Assembly: GCA_963970005.1 (NCBI GenBank)
Contig: CAXAMN010027472.1
Span: forward strand, 1,569,749-1,633,748
Length of the DNA: 64,000 bases
Direction: 5' to 3'
Source: Durusdinium trenchii
Taxonomy: Eukaryota; Sar; Dinophyceae; Suessiales; Symbiodiniaceae
Part shown: positions 11,661 through 22,493 of the stretch, piece after piece
Numbering within the stretch: the stretch's first letter is position 1
Layout of the letters: every line of letters begins with the position of its first letter
Program-made: the position numbers and the translations under genes
Notes under the pieces: generated by a model
The model's input: the letters and a program-made list of their open reading frames with translations, nothing else
Database searches by the model: none
Told to the model about the DNA's origin: nothing

Positions 11661-12934
11661 GACCTGAGTACATCACCAGCATGTTTGGGAAAAGAGCACC
11701 AATTGAAATGCTGTGGATGTCATGCCATCATAGTAAAGGCAAGAGTGATATGCCCCCAGTGTGGCAGAACTGTTTGTGCATCCAAGAATTGGCACCAGCC
11801 ATCTCATCTGAAGGACGACTTCCGAAGCATTTGATGCAGACAAAGCGACGAGCCAGCGAGTTCACAAAAAAGGTGCGCATTTCTGTAGTCACCAGCCTAC
11901 ACCAACGTCATGGGTCCCATCATGTTACATACATGAGAGAGCAGTTGCAAGCATGTGGGCATCAAGTTGCATTTTTGCAAGAAACTCGAGCGAGAGAGTC
12001 GCACTGTGTTGCGTCCAATACGCACTTTCGAATCGTGTCCCAAGCAAATTCAGGCAGAGGAGGCGCAGAGATCTGGCTGTTAAGATCAGATCCACAGAGT
12101 GGCAAAGAGAATTTCTTGAAAAAAGAGATTCATGTACTTTTTAGTACCCCCGAAGTTCTGATTCTGAAGGCACGGTTTCGAGGAAGCGACTTCCTGTTTT
12201 TCTCGGCACATTCACCGCACAGTGGCAGTGACGCGCACGTTTTGCACCTGTTCTGGGATACGCTTGCACGAGAACTTCGGCAGTGGACAGCGATTATACC
12301 TAATTTCATAGGCGGAATTGATGCAAATGCTCATTTTGATGTTGAGTGCGAGCCGCACATTGGCAGTCATGGGCTGGAGGCACGACAAAATGTGGCAGGA
12401 GATCTATTGCTGAGTTTGATGCAACAGATTAATGCATATGCACCCAGCACGTATGAAACTTGCCACCAAGGCAGCACTGCGACATGGACAAGTAATGTCA
12501 ATGGAGCGGAAGCTCGCTGTGACTATGTGCTCCTGCCGGTTTCCTGGAAAACTGGAAAGCATGCAACATACCCTCAACCCTACATCGACGCAGGAAATGC
12601 TGGTACTGATCATACACCACTTGCCTGTGACACCACGATTTTCCTGCAAGCGAAACATCAATATAGCTTATGGGCTGGGTTTGACCGAAAAAAGTTGCAA
12701 AGGGCCACAGCTGCGGATCTCAGTAGGATTTTTGATGACCCGCCGCAGGTTGAGTGGACCACCAGTGTGGACGAACACGCCACGCAGTTGACGGATTGGG
12801 CCTCCCATAAACTGGCCGAGGTCTTCCCAATCAATGGTGTCCGACCCCGCAAAGGCTACATCCAGGATGAAACATGGACCATACGAAGCCACCGACTTCG
12901 AAGTCGCCAAGCTTTGCGAAATAAAAAACAGTAA
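11567..12934 (+). CDS. Retrotransposon middle part: end of RNase H and EEP endonuclease
   Basis: This is a continuation in another frame. True coding starts upstream of the ATG at VTWKHVRAHQGTLGNEIAD, which completes the RNase H active site. A linker leads to an EEP (APE1-like) endonuclease that nicks target DNA to prime reverse transcription. Seen motifs are VAFLQETR (catalytic Glu, ~138), FIGGIDANAHFD (Asp and Asn, ~250), ATWTSNVNGAEARCDYVLLP, and the terminal TDHTPL (Asp-His, ~347). All main catalytic residues look intact. The ORF ends in a TAA after RNKKQ, but the same frame stays open past it into the RT portion. The TAA is therefore a single premature stop, not a natural boundary. Confidence 0.8.
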   Translation: MRAHQGTLGNEIADSLAKLVVQQKLPDLDRLRPEYITSMFGKRAPIEMLWMSCHHSKGKSDMPPVWQNCLCIQELAPAISSEGRLPKHLMQTKRRASEFTKKVRISVVTSLHQRHGSHHVTYMREQLQACGHQVAFLQETRARESHCVASNTHFRIVSQANSGRGGAEIWLLRSDPQSGKENFLKKEIHVLFSTPEVLILKARFRGSDFLFFSAHSPHSGSDAHVLHLFWDTLARELRQWTAIIPNFIGGIDANAHFDVECEPHIGSHGLEARQNVAGDLLLSLMQQINAYAPSTYETCHQGSTATWTSNVNGAEARCDYVLLPVSWKTGKHATYPQPYIDAGNAGTDHTPLACDTTIFLQAKHQYSLWAGFDRKKLQRATAADLSRIFDDPPQVEWTTSVDEHATQLTDWASHKLAEVFPINGVRPRKGYIQDETWTIRSHRLRSRQALRNKKQ

Positions 12935-13018
12935 CTGGCACTGTGCTCACTCAAAGAAGCATGGAGGGCATGGAAACATGGATGCAAGCTTGATGACAAG
13001 CGAATTCTCAAACCTGCG

Positions 13019-16000
13019 TTGCAAACGCTCATGATCATACGGAGTCTTGGCAAACAGGTGGCCCACCTCACCAAAGGTCTGACAGTGGCGCTGAAACACG
13101 ATCGAACAGCGTCCTTGATTGATCTAGCTGCGAAAGCGATGCGAATGTCACAAACGGAGTTTCATGAAGCTTTGAAACAGCTCGGAATCCAGAGTCGGAA
13201 AAAACCATCCATGATGTTCCCTCTCCCAATTGTTCATGATGTGAATGGAAGCCCCATCCATACGACTGAACAACTTGCGGAAAGATGGCGAGTTTATTTT
13301 TCTGAACAAGAAGACGGAATTGCCATCACACCACAAGAACTGCTTGTTCGAACAGCTACGAGACCGGCCATACCAGCTGTCATACCGACGTGGGATCAGT
13401 TGCCAACAGCCATCGAAGTCGAAGCTGCGTTTAGGCGCACTGCGACCCACAAGGCTTTCTTCGAGGACCAGATACCTGGTGATCTCCTCGCTGCTATCCC
13501 GCAGCAGATGGCGAAAATTTTCTATCCATTGCTGTTGAAACAGTCGGTTTTTCAGCAAGAGGCGACGTTGTACAAAGGAGGTCGCCTTGTACCGGCTTAC
13601 AAACGTGGAGACCCAGCAGACTGCAGCAACTATCGGTCGTTGTTTGTGTCGTCTGTCGTAGGAAAATCACTCCACCGAATTTACCGACAAGAGCTGCATT
13701 CTGTCATGGAAGCCACACGGCTACCTATGCAATTGGGAGGTTTGAGAGGCCACTCCATTACGCAAGCGTCCCATTGCTTGCACCTTTTTCAACGAGTAGG
13801 GATGAAGCAGAAGAACTCGGTGGCATTTCTCTTCATTGATGTCCAAAACGCGTTTTACAGACTTGTGAGACGACACATCACGCCAGATCTGAATGACAAG
13901 CGAAGTGCCCGTGAACTCTTTGAGAACCTAGCCCTTCCGGAAGGGTCATATGAGGAGTTTGAAGAGCACCTGGAAAGCAGAACTGCCATGGAAGAAGCGA
14001 ATGCCGACCCTTTTCTGCAAAGCCTGCTCGCTGAATTTTACAACTGTACTTGGTACACTGTTGTTGGTTCTCCAGTTTGGACACTAACCCGCAGAGGCAG
14101 TCGGCCAGGAGATAACTTTGCGGATATTGCATTTGGATTTGCACTATCCAAAATCCTTCGGGGGCTAGAACATGAACTTCTGCATGTTTTTCCATATCTC
14201 AACATGCAGTGGAGTGGGGTCAATAGTCCTTTCCCGAAGCCTGACCAGTCAGCGACAGTGGGACCCCTTCTCCCTATCTGGGCAGATGACATCGCCCTCG
14301 CGGCGATGCACAGTTCTGCTGAACAGCTGTGGGCTGACATCCCACGCATTTCGGCCATGGTGCTTCACAGGCTTTCAAGTGCTGGATTGCGACCGAACAT
14401 GAAGCGAGGGAAAACCGAACTTCTCCTTGATGTTCGAGGACAACATTCTCTGAATATCAAGCGAGCCATTGAGATGCACGAGAACCAAATCATCCTTCAA
14501 ACACCATTGGTCGAAGAGCCATTGCAAATCACACAAAGGTACAAGCACCTTGGCACAGTCATTGCACTCAATGGCAATATTGCACCGGATCTGCGGCAAA
14601 AATTTGCAGCGGCGCACGATACAATCAGCAAGTACAAAGCCCAGCTGTTTTGCAACAGAGGGTTGCCTGTCCATAAGAAAGTGCAATTGTTGGATTCACT
14701 TGTTCTCAGTGTGATTACCTTTAACTCGGCGACATGGCAGCCTTGCAACAAGAGACAAAGAGCGCATGTTGTGGCAGGGTTCCACAAAATCTACAAGCGA
14801 GTTGCCACCATGCACTTCGGAAAAATTGCGGTGGACTGGAGTGCGGCGAAGCTGAAAGCTATGCTCCAAGTACCTGATGGGCAAGACATCCTTCGAGTCT
14901 CTAGGTTGAGATACCTTGGACAACTTATCCGGACAGGGCAAAACCATACATGGGCACTCATCCAGCAAGAGCAATCCTGGTATGCCCAAATCCAAGATGA
15001 CTTGCTGTGGCTGCGAAGTTTCAGTGGAGACCCAAGCGTACCCGATGGGCAAGCAGAAACTTGGGATGAGCTGCATCGATGGACGATGCATGAGCCCAGA
15101 AGCTGGAAAAGTATAATCAAAAGAGCTTCCAAGCGTGCAACTGCATATGCGACAAGGCAACATGAATGGAGAGAATGGCATGCTTGGATCTTTCGATATT
15201 TGCAAGAGAATGGAGCAATCCAGACTGCCCAACTAGGAGAACGAACTGCTCAGCACTTCTGCCTCCTTTGCAAGAAGAAATTTGGAGGAAAAGCTGCGCA
15301 AGCAGTGCACGCCTTCAAAAAACATGAGAGACATCACCCAGTACGATACCACGTGACTGGGCGTCAATGCGAATGCTGTCTTAGACAGTACAGCACGCAT
15401 GTGAATCTCCTGAATCATGTACGATATTCTGTCAGATGCTTTGACTTTTATCAAACCAAGATTTTCATCATTGAACCAGAACCCGGGGTCAACAGTAGGA
15501 GGGCGCAAGATGAACAAAATGTTCATCGTCCGTTCTACCAAGCAGAAGGCCCTCGGGAAGAGACAAAAGCATCCTGGACAGGAGACCCACATGTCAACAA
15601 AGAAAGAGTTAAACTTCAGGAAGGTTGGAAGCAGGATTGCACCACCCCACATTTGCAGCAGCAAGCATTGATTGAGAAGCTCAAGACGACTGCATGCCAA
15701 ACCTACCTGACTCCGTCAGAGATCATCGACATATTTCAAGAGTGGTTGCAAAGCGGTGTCTTGGAACAGCTTGACTTTCCGCTATACTTGCTACCAGCAC
15801 TACATCAGTTTCAGGAAAGGTTTGATTTCGAATGGCTGCTGAATGAAGAAGAGGCAAGCAATGGTTTGAGAAGATGGCAACACATCTGCATGCAGCCGTT
15901 TGCCTTTCACGTGACTCGACAACCGATGTACAGACCAAAGATGTTCGCTCATCTTTTTTCAGGACGTCGAAGGCCAGGCGACTTGCAGTCCTGCTTGGAG

Positions 16001-16786
16001 AGGCGAAACATCAAAGCCATATCCATAGACATTATATTTCACGCCACCCTGGGTGATTTGTGTCGACCAGAAACCTTCTTGCTTTTTTGCCGAGCCATGG
16101 AGCAGGGGGTCCTCTCAGGTTTCCTGGGGGGACCCCCCTGCGAAACCTGGAGCAAAGCTCGCAATGTAGAGCTTGAGGACGGGTCCCGAGGACCCCGAGT
16201 GGTCAGGACCTTAGCGGCACCGTGGGGAAAGACCGACTTAACAGCTGCCGAAGACCAGCAGACCACCTTCGGAAACCGCCTGTTGGGCGTGGCGCTGAAG
16301 ATGTTTGTGGTGGCTCTTGTCACCGGAGCAGTAGGCATTTTGGAACATCCTGCAGAAGATGAGAACGATCAATTTCTTGTGTCAATTTGGCGTACAGCCT
16401 TATTGAGAACTCTTATGCTGTTCCCACAATGCCGAGTCCACCGTGTCCTACAAGGACACTTTGGATCACCTGCTGTGAAGCCAACGTTTTTCATGATGGT
16501 TCATGTCACTGAGAAGTGTGAAGAGATTCTGCTACAGTCGCGAACCACAAAACTTCCCACCAGAGGAGTGATAGGACGTGACCATGAGCGCAAGTTTCGG
16601 ACAGCAGTGCTCAAAGAGTACCCGCCTTTAATGTGCGACACACTTGCAGAAATCATTTCCGAGAGTCTCCTCGGGCCAGAGCGATCTGAACCCATTCCTG
16701 AATGGTTTTCTACTGTCGTTGATTCCCTGGTCGCTGAATTCAACGATGATGCCGAAATGGGAGCAGATTATGCTCGGAGGCCATGA
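13019..16786 (+). CDS. Retrotransposon reverse transcriptase with C-terminal zinc fingers and methyltransferase-like domain
   Basis: It lies in the same frame as the endonuclease portion; coding actually continues from 12935. RT motifs are LVPAYKRGDPADCSNYRSL (~187), FLFIDVQNAFYRL (motif A Asp, ~275), RRGSRPGDNFADIAFG (motif B, ~360) and PIWADDIALAA (motif C, WADD in place of YADD, ~418). A thumb-like region follows. Two C2H2 fingers occur near residues 752-800 (CLLCKKKFGG, CECCLRQYSTH). The last ~270 residues contain MFAHLFSGRRRPGDLQ (~975), SGFLGGPPCETWSKAR (~1037) and VGILEHPAED (~1100). The FSG and PPC motifs resemble motifs I and IV of cytosine-5 methyltransferases. Motif VI (ENV) is not seen in canonical form, so activity is doubtful. 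Methyltransferase-bearing retrotransposons are known from dinoflagellates and some green algae. Confidence 0.85.
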   Translation: MQTLMIIRSLGKQVAHLTKGLTVALKHDRTASLIDLAAKAMRMSQTEFHEALKQLGIQSRKKPSMMFPLPIVHDVNGSPIHTTEQLAERWRVYFSEQEDGIAITPQELLVRTATRPAIPAVIPTWDQLPTAIEVEAAFRRTATHKAFFEDQIPGDLLAAIPQQMAKIFYPLLLKQSVFQQEATLYKGGRLVPAYKRGDPADCSNYRSLFVSSVVGKSLHRIYRQELHSVMEATRLPMQLGGLRGHSITQASHCLHLFQRVGMKQKNSVAFLFIDVQNAFYRLVRRHITPDLNDKRSARELFENLALPEGSYEEFEEHLESRTAMEEANADPFLQSLLAEFYNCTWYTVVGSPVWTLTRRGSRPGDNFADIAFGFALSKILRGLEHELLHVFPYLNMQWSGVNSPFPKPDQSATVGPLLPIWADDIALAAMHSSAEQLWADIPRISAMVLHRLSSAGLRPNMKRGKTELLLDVRGQHSLNIKRAIEMHENQIILQTPLVEEPLQITQRYKHLGTVIALNGNIAPDLRQKFAAAHDTISKYKAQLFCNRGLPVHKKVQLLDSLVLSVITFNSATWQPCNKRQRAHVVAGFHKIYKRVATMHFGKIAVDWSAAKLKAMLQVPDGQDILRVSRLRYLGQLIRTGQNHTWALIQQEQSWYAQIQDDLLWLRSFSGDPSVPDGQAETWDELHRWTMHEPRSWKSIIKRASKRATAYATRQHEWREWHAWIFRYLQENGAIQTAQLGERTAQHFCLLCKKKFGGKAAQAVHAFKKHERHHPVRYHVTGRQCECCLRQYSTHVNLLNHVRYSVRCFDFYQTKIFIIEPEPGVNSRRAQDEQNVHRPFYQAEGPREETKASWTGDPHVNKERVKLQEGWKQDCTTPHLQQQALIEKLKTTACQTYLTPSEIIDIFQEWLQSGVLEQLDFPLYLLPALHQFQERFDFEWLLNEEEASNGLRRWQHICMQPFAFHVTRQPMYRPKMFAHLFSGRRRPGDLQSCLERRNIKAISIDIIFHATLGDLCRPETFLLFCRAMEQGVLSGFLGGPPCETWSKARNVELEDGSRGPRVVRTLAAPWGKTDLTAAEDQQTTFGNRLLGVALKMFVVALVTGAVGILEHPAEDENDQFLVSIWRTALLRTLMLFPQCRVHRVLQGHFGSPAVKPTFFMMVHVTEKCEEILLQSRTTKLPTRGVIGRDHERKFRTAVLKEYPPLMCDTLAEIISESLLGPERSEPIPEWFSTVVDSLVAEFNDDAEMGADYARRP

Positions 16787-16916
16787 CGCACGATAATTCA
16801 TAATTCAATGCTGCAGCTACAGACAATAGTCGATGGCATACGCAAAGTGGAAAAAAGTGGTGTAAGTAGTGGAACATCGTCTTCCCCTCAGGTCCATCAG
16901 CTTCCATGTGGGTCTC

Positions 16917-16963
16917 TTAAGCCCGGGAGACTCTGAACTCCCTGGTGGTTTATGGGTTTTTGG
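16917..16963 (+). repeat. Right 47-bp direct repeat flanking the retrotransposon
   Basis: This is the partner of the repeat upstream of the element. Such a long duplication is compatible with staggered nicking by a LINE endonuclease, but it could also be a pre-existing repeat pair. Confidence 0.75.
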
Positions 16964-17011
16964 TCGAACTTGTCCATCTTCCTGGGGTCGCTACCTGGGA
17001 GTGGTCTCCCT

Positions 17012-17132
17012 GTTTGAGCAATCAACACCCACATGTTGATGGGAGTGGTCTCCCTTCACCAGCAATGTTGCACATTAAAATATGAAGCTTCCCTGATGCT
17101 TTTAATCAACACCCACATGTTGATGCTCAAAC
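17012..17132. mobile_element. Small TIR element, ~121 bp
   Basis: The ends are GTTTGAGCAATCAACACCC and, inverted, TGTTGATGCTCAAAC. The palindromic core ATCAACACCCACATGTTGAT occurs at both ends, so the element is a double hairpin. GGGAGTGGTCTCCC also repeats near the left end. Confidence 0.6.
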
Positions 17133-18113
17133 CTTAAAGAACGTACAAAGTTTACCCTGATGCCTACCTTGACCCCGCAAGGCATGTCCGTGGCACAAAG
17201 TGGTACCGGTTCTCAATTCGGAAACCTCGCAAGGCCGGACACTTTGCTCGTCCTGGGAGCCGTGGAAGAAGGATAATGTGCTGGGACCCAGTGGCGGCCG
17301 GGGGTGGCGTACGCGTGGGAACACGCGTGGCACACGCGTGCCAAACACGACCGCGCAAGCGCTGAAAATTGGGTCCTACAAGTCCAAAGACCCAAAAAGC
17401 CTGGTCGTTTTCATCCTTATAAGTAGTGTTGACCCCGTTCATTATGACCCCGTTCAGTACAACGAGGTCAATGACCTGTAGGGAATATAGGGAAGCAGGC
17501 TGTTCCACGGGTCGCGGTGGTAGTGGTGGAACATCCGATTCGTAGAGTTTCCCGAATGGATTTTAGATGACACGCCAACAAAGACATTGGTGGATTTTCA
17601 GCAAGCTTGATCCAAAGACTCTCTCCCTTTTCACACCCTGTGGACTTCCTGTCACGTTCAGAACCTCTCAGTTGCCTTTGTTGCAGGATAATAATAGCGG
17701 ACACATTGGTGCAGACAGCGTGGTAGTTCACTAAAAGACCTTAGTGTCCCGGTTTTTGAATCACCACCACCAAAGTATGCGTGATGTCAAATTGAAGCTA
17801 AACTCATACCCAGCCACTCGATGTATGCCATAGGACCGCATACTTTGGGGTGGTTGACCTGGGGTCAATGTAGGCATTTGTTCCGTACATGGAGTGATAT
17901 AGAAAAGTGAGTCCCCTTTTACTACATGCCCTTCACGACATTCCCAATGTAGGCGACCAGCTGTTCCATTGGCATCCGACTCATACACATCCTGCTTCCT
18001 GGTACAGTGGCAGTTTTCTTTGTCTACAACCAACCCCTATCCATCCAAGACCATTACTGCAAAAGAAAGGATGATCTGCTCCTGTAGTGTGGGAGTCAAA
18101 CCATTAATTCAAT

Positions 18114-18206
18114 AGGGCTCCAACCATATCCTCAGGGTTTTTTCAGAAGGTGGTTAGACCCCCCAAACCCACCTCAACCACCTTTTGAGGATGTGGTTGG
18201 AGCCCT
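18114..18206. mobile_element. Small TIR element family B, copy 1 (93 bp)
   Basis: AGGGCTCCAACCATATCCTC at the left is mirrored by GAGGATGTGGTTGGAGCCCT at the right, with one mismatch. A second copy lies at about 61.43 kb. Confidence 0.7.
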
Positions 18207-18428
18207 TGAGATTAATCAATCATAGTTTTTTGAAGCCTAGGGCAACCGTGTCCTACTGTGAGTGCATTGGTTGCGTTTCTCTTCAAAATGCAGGCGGGAA
18301 CGCCTGTCCCGCAGCCGCTCACCTTTGCGGCTGATCGCGCTGAGCGAGCAAGAGCAGGAGGCACTCGGATGAGTGGAGGACAGCAGCGATGTAAGGCCGA
18401 GTCTTGTTGGTCGTGATGTTTTGCTATG

Positions 18429-18535
18429 GAAAACCTATCCCCTGTCTCGGGAGAAATACAGGTGAACAAGGGCCTCGCCAGGAAAAGCAGATCACCTGAA
18501 GTACCTTTTGGGGTGATAGGTTTTCCCACTACAGA
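18429..18535. mobile_element. Small TIR element, ~107 bp
   Basis: The inverted ends are GAAAACCTATCCCC and GGGGTGATAGGTTTTC, with a one-base indel. There is no coding capacity. Confidence 0.55.
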
Positions 18536-19524
18536 ACATGGTTCACGTTTATGTTCGGAAAAGGACTCGGAAACATGGTTCCATGTGAAAATTGGTGTTG
18601 GAGCGTTTTGGTGTCCAGATTCTGAAGGTTCTGGTGAAGTACCAGACTTGTGTTTTTACTGAAGCGCGGGGTGCAAAGACCCGTGACTTGGACGCTGCGA
18701 CAGTTTTTATTTTGTGACGCGGGATGTCTTTCAACAATACGCAGAGAGACTTCTTGTAACCCAGGGCACCAGGGCTGGTATGTTGGAAGGACACTTCATT
18801 AGTCAAAACAGAACTGGACACATAGTTCGATGCACCGTGCGCCACTTGAGGAAGAAAGGCCATCTCCCAGACCTGGAAGATGATGTTTGTGGTGTTCATG
18901 ATTCTTTTTGCATATGTTTGTATTAACTTGTATTAAAATAGGGAGACCTCAAAAAGACTCCTGGAAGAAGGACCATAGAGCAAAACCCATTGGCTGAGTA
19001 TCTCCCTCTCGGAATACACACCTGTTTGAATTGAAGATGTTTAGAGTACTCATATAGTGCCTCTGATTCTTTTTCTGATCGAGATATCAACTTCCAAGGC
19101 AGTGTCTACGGTACCATCAACTTCGAGGAATTGTAGATGGAAAGGCGTTGATTATGAAACTTCAACTAGTACAACACATGTGTGTCCCAAAATTATGCCT
19201 CTCTTCTCTTGGACCCTCGGTCCTTTATGCCTTTGAAAATGGGACATGACCCTTAAATACACCAAAACAGGTACCAAAGTACCCTTTTTTAAAGGTACGA
19301 ACAGGTCGACTCCAGGTACATTGACCGTTGCCAGGGCCCTCACTGCCATGGTCTCACCGTCCCCAACGAACGAACCGAGAGCCGGTGAGCCGCGGACCAA
19401 CCGCGACGCCGCCGAGGCCTTCCTCGTGGAGTTCGCACAGCACTACTGGTCCCCCTCCGAAGGCGGGACGGGACGTGGTTCAGAGCGGGGCCCAAACAAA
19501 GGCAGGGGTGAAATGGATGCAATG

Positions 19525-19621
19525 CCCATACACTCCATGGGACTGGAATATATGCCGATCAGTTGGGGTAGTTTGGGGGGTGCAATGTAGGCATATATTC
19601 CAGTCCCATGGAACGTATGGG
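19525..19621. mobile_element. Small TIR element family C, copy 1
   Basis: A perfect 22-bp inverted repeat (19535-19556 against 19590-19611) carries CATGGGACTGGAATATATGC and is bordered by a weaker CCCATAC/GTATGGG pair. Related copies lie at 20.08, 20.28 and 53.6 kb and a partial one at 52.83 kb. Confidence 0.7.
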
Positions 19622-20082
19622 ATAGGTGTATGTCCCAGGTCCCAGACACGACATGTTTGCCACTGGAATAAATATACATGGTGCTCCGTTGACACCCCCA
19701 ACCATCCCAATGTAGGCAATGGCAGATATGGCAGTGCCTCTAGCTCCAAACCGTATTTTCGGCGGTCAACCAGGGTCCCCATGTTTTGACCCACTGCCAT
19801 GTCGAGTTCCAGGGGCCCCACAAACAATAAAAAACCTAGTTTTCCCAAGCAACAGTTCCCTGGTCTTGTATGTCACAACTCCAAAACCCTTTGTTTTTTC
19901 ATGGTTTGCTTCGGGCCATGGAGCATTGGTTCCATCGAGTTCGTTCCTTCCTTCCAAGAGCAAGCGGACGACGCGACGAATCGCGTTCGACGACGCGTTC
20001 TGCTGCGTTTCGTGGCGACGACGCGAAGGTCGCAGTTGGAAGTAATTATAGCCCAGACAGGACCCTGTAGAGTGGTACATAT

Positions 20083-20229
20083 CCCAGACACGACCTATGG
20101 GACTGCTATATATGCCGATCAGTTGGGGTGGTGGTTTGGGGGGTCAGACTGCCCATCAGGCCAGGGGTGGTGGTGGTTTGGGGGGTCAATGGGGCGGCAT
20201 ATATGGCAGTCCCATGGGTCGTGTCTGGG
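20083..20229. mobile_element. Small TIR element family C, copy 2
   Basis: CCCAGACACGACCTATGGGA at the left faces TCCCATGGGTCGTGTCTGGG at the right, reading in from each end as an imperfect inverted repeat (one mismatch). The interior has a duplicated GGTGGTTTGGGGGGTCA segment. Confidence 0.7.
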
Positions 20230-20284
20230 TATGGGATGGGCGACAAAGGGCTGTTCAACCTCTCTTGATATGTTGTCCCAGTAT

Positions 20285-20389
20285 ACCCAGACACGACCCA
20301 TGAGACTGCCATATGCCGCCCCAGAATGGCCCCCCTGGCACCATCCCAACTGATCGGCAAATATACCAGTCCCATGGAGCGTTTGGGTA
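20285..20389. mobile_element. Small TIR element family C, copy 3
   Basis: It begins ACCCAGACACGACCCATGAG and ends CAGTCCCATGGAGCGTTTGGG. The two ends are more diverged than in copy 2. Confidence 0.6.
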
Positions 20390-22388
20390 GTGCACGTGCC
20401 AACTAATTATGGGAATTGCACGTGCTATATGGTCATTTTGGAGAGAATTCATCGGTTCGTTGGTCATACAAAAGCAACGGACTTGGTCAGACTGGACTTG
20501 TGGGGTATTGATTCATGTCTACAGCCCTCTTTAGGGTGGATGCTGAGCCCTATTTAGTGTTTGGAAGGGTTGAACTATCCCAGACCATCCATGTCTGGAA
20601 CAGTACACCTACTCCATCGGCCCCAAGCTAGGTAACTATTCCAGTCCCGTGGATGGTTTGGGTACAAGCAAGTTCATGAATTTTGGCCAACCCTAACAAT
20701 CAGAGCACAAGTGGAAAGAGTTTGGTTCGGGTCCAGACCCCAGTCACGGAGGGTCCAAGGATTCTTTAAACAATTACACATGTCAAGTTCGGGCTACGGC
20801 TTCACTCTCTTCGAGCAATCTGCCTGGTGCTGGTGGAAAGCCAACCCAAAGACTCTTGTTCTGCAAAGCCCCAACGACTTTTCAATGGATTGGTTTAAGG
20901 GAACATCTACATGTCTACACATTTAGTCGAAGTGGAACCACTAGTTATACCTCTACCTGGGCCCTCAAACTGCCCCTAAAATTGGAAGTACCTGTTTGAA
21001 TGGGGTGATGTCGGTGATGTCCCATTTTCCGAGGTGCTTTCATCATGGGTCGACATGTACAATATGGTTTTTCTGGATCCACTGGGGCACCTCACTCACA
21101 TGACTTTTTTGAAATACGGCTTTCCCCTTCGCAGACGGCTTTCCTGGACAGATCTCTTCAACCAAGAACCCTTTGCTCGGACCCAGGCAGCTGTGAAAGG
21201 GCAGACCGCCTGACGCGCTATCGCGGGCGCTTGCTGGCGGAGGTGACAGCGATGTTGAGTCATCGTGGCGGATGGGAGGGGAGGGGAGAGGAGAGGCAGT
21301 CCAAGAGAGGTTAAGTCAGTTAAGTGACCTAAAAAAGGACCCCACTGGGCCACTGGGATAGTTGACCTAGGGCTCTTCAACCTCTGTGGTGGTTTCTTTC
21401 TTGTGGTTCCTGAAGTCACACGAATGACCTGCCGGGACCCTCGTACCTGGAGCATCCTGCACCTGGGTGTCCTGGACTCCAGCCAGGACGCTCAGTGAGG
21501 TCCTGGATGCTCCACCAGTGGTGTGTGGTGGAAGTCACACGTCGACCGTCGACCCCCTTTTTTCGCCCGATGGTTTGACGGCGAAGCGAACCGCAGGCGG
21601 TAGTGGCAGGGTGTCGGTCTCCGTATTTTCAGACACATCCGGTGCTCGCGCCGATGACGCTGGATGTGCGGTCTGGCGGGCTTTTCGCCTTGTTGGTGGA
21701 GATGAGAGACTATATACCAGCACCCACAGGAGTTGGGTGGGGACCATGGACACCCCGAATCACAGCTGTTTGGGGCTATAAATAGACACCCCGACAGGAG
21801 GGTCCTGGTAGGTTGTGAAGAGGGTTGTTTGCAAAACTGGTGCAGGGTGTGGAGAATGGGAAGTCTGTGTATATACCCTACAGGCCCAGTCTGAGCCACT
21901 AAACCTGGTCCGTTGCCTTACTGAGTAGTGTTTGTATGACCAACACCAGCAAAATGGGATAAAATGGGATCTTTGACCTGTGGGTTGTTTGCTGGTAGTC
22001 TCCAATCTGCTGAAGCTTTAGCACCTTTCGATGGTAAGGAGTTTTTGAGGGCACCTATCAAAGTAGAGAGAAGTATGTTACTACCAGGACCCTCCGGTGT
22101 CTAATGGACTACTGTACCCTACACTTGCCTACACTACATATAGGCATCTCATTGGACACCCATCGGATGTGACGTCCGGCGGCGGACCGTGGCCGAATGG
22201 ACGTTCGCAGCGAACGAGCAGCGATGTCAGATTGAGCAGCTGGTGATGGACGTGTGCCATGGTGCGCCCGGTGGAGTGGCGGAGTTCTTGGGGGGCGAAG
22301 GTTCCCCCATAAGACCCGACGGCCAGCTTCGAGATGCTTCGATCATGTGACATGACCCGAACAAAAAAGAACGGTGAGGCATTATAAG

Positions 22389-22493
22389 CCCTAGGGATCC
22401 AAGTACCTTCTCAGAATGTGATTGGAAACACTGTTATGTACGTAGCTTTGAAGGGTCCAGTCGTACCTTCTGAGGAGTACTTTGAGACCCCAG
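22389..22493. mobile_element. CCCTAGGGATCC MITE, copy 1 (degraded right end)
   Basis: The left end CCCTAGGGATCCAAGTACCT and internal CTTCTCAGAA are kept. The right end has diverged after TACCTTCTGAGGAG. It belongs to the ~100-bp family described at 54.55 kb. Confidence 0.6.

Larger units (their letters stand above)
9048..16963 (+). mobile_element. Non-LTR retrotransposon with RNase H, endonuclease, RT and methyltransferase-like domains
   Basis: A nearly continuous coding block spans 9144-16786 and is flanked by a 47-bp direct repeat (46/47 identical) that I take as a long target-site duplication. The order read from the sequence is C2H2 fingers, a Cys/His region, RNase H, an exonuclease-endonuclease-phosphatase (EEP) endonuclease, reverse transcriptase, two more C2H2 fingers and a GGPPC-containing methyltransferase-like domain. 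The combination of EEP endonuclease and RT without LTRs or integrase places it with LINEs. RNase H before the endonuclease is unusual, since LINEs normally carry it after RT. One frameshift and one in-frame stop break the frame, so this copy is probably defective or has sequence errors. No poly-A tail is visible. Confidence 0.85.

Noticed and set aside
19246-20353. ORFs of 108-184 codons in the MITE-rich region
   Set aside because: They run through inverted-repeat elements and have no family-like composition or splice support.
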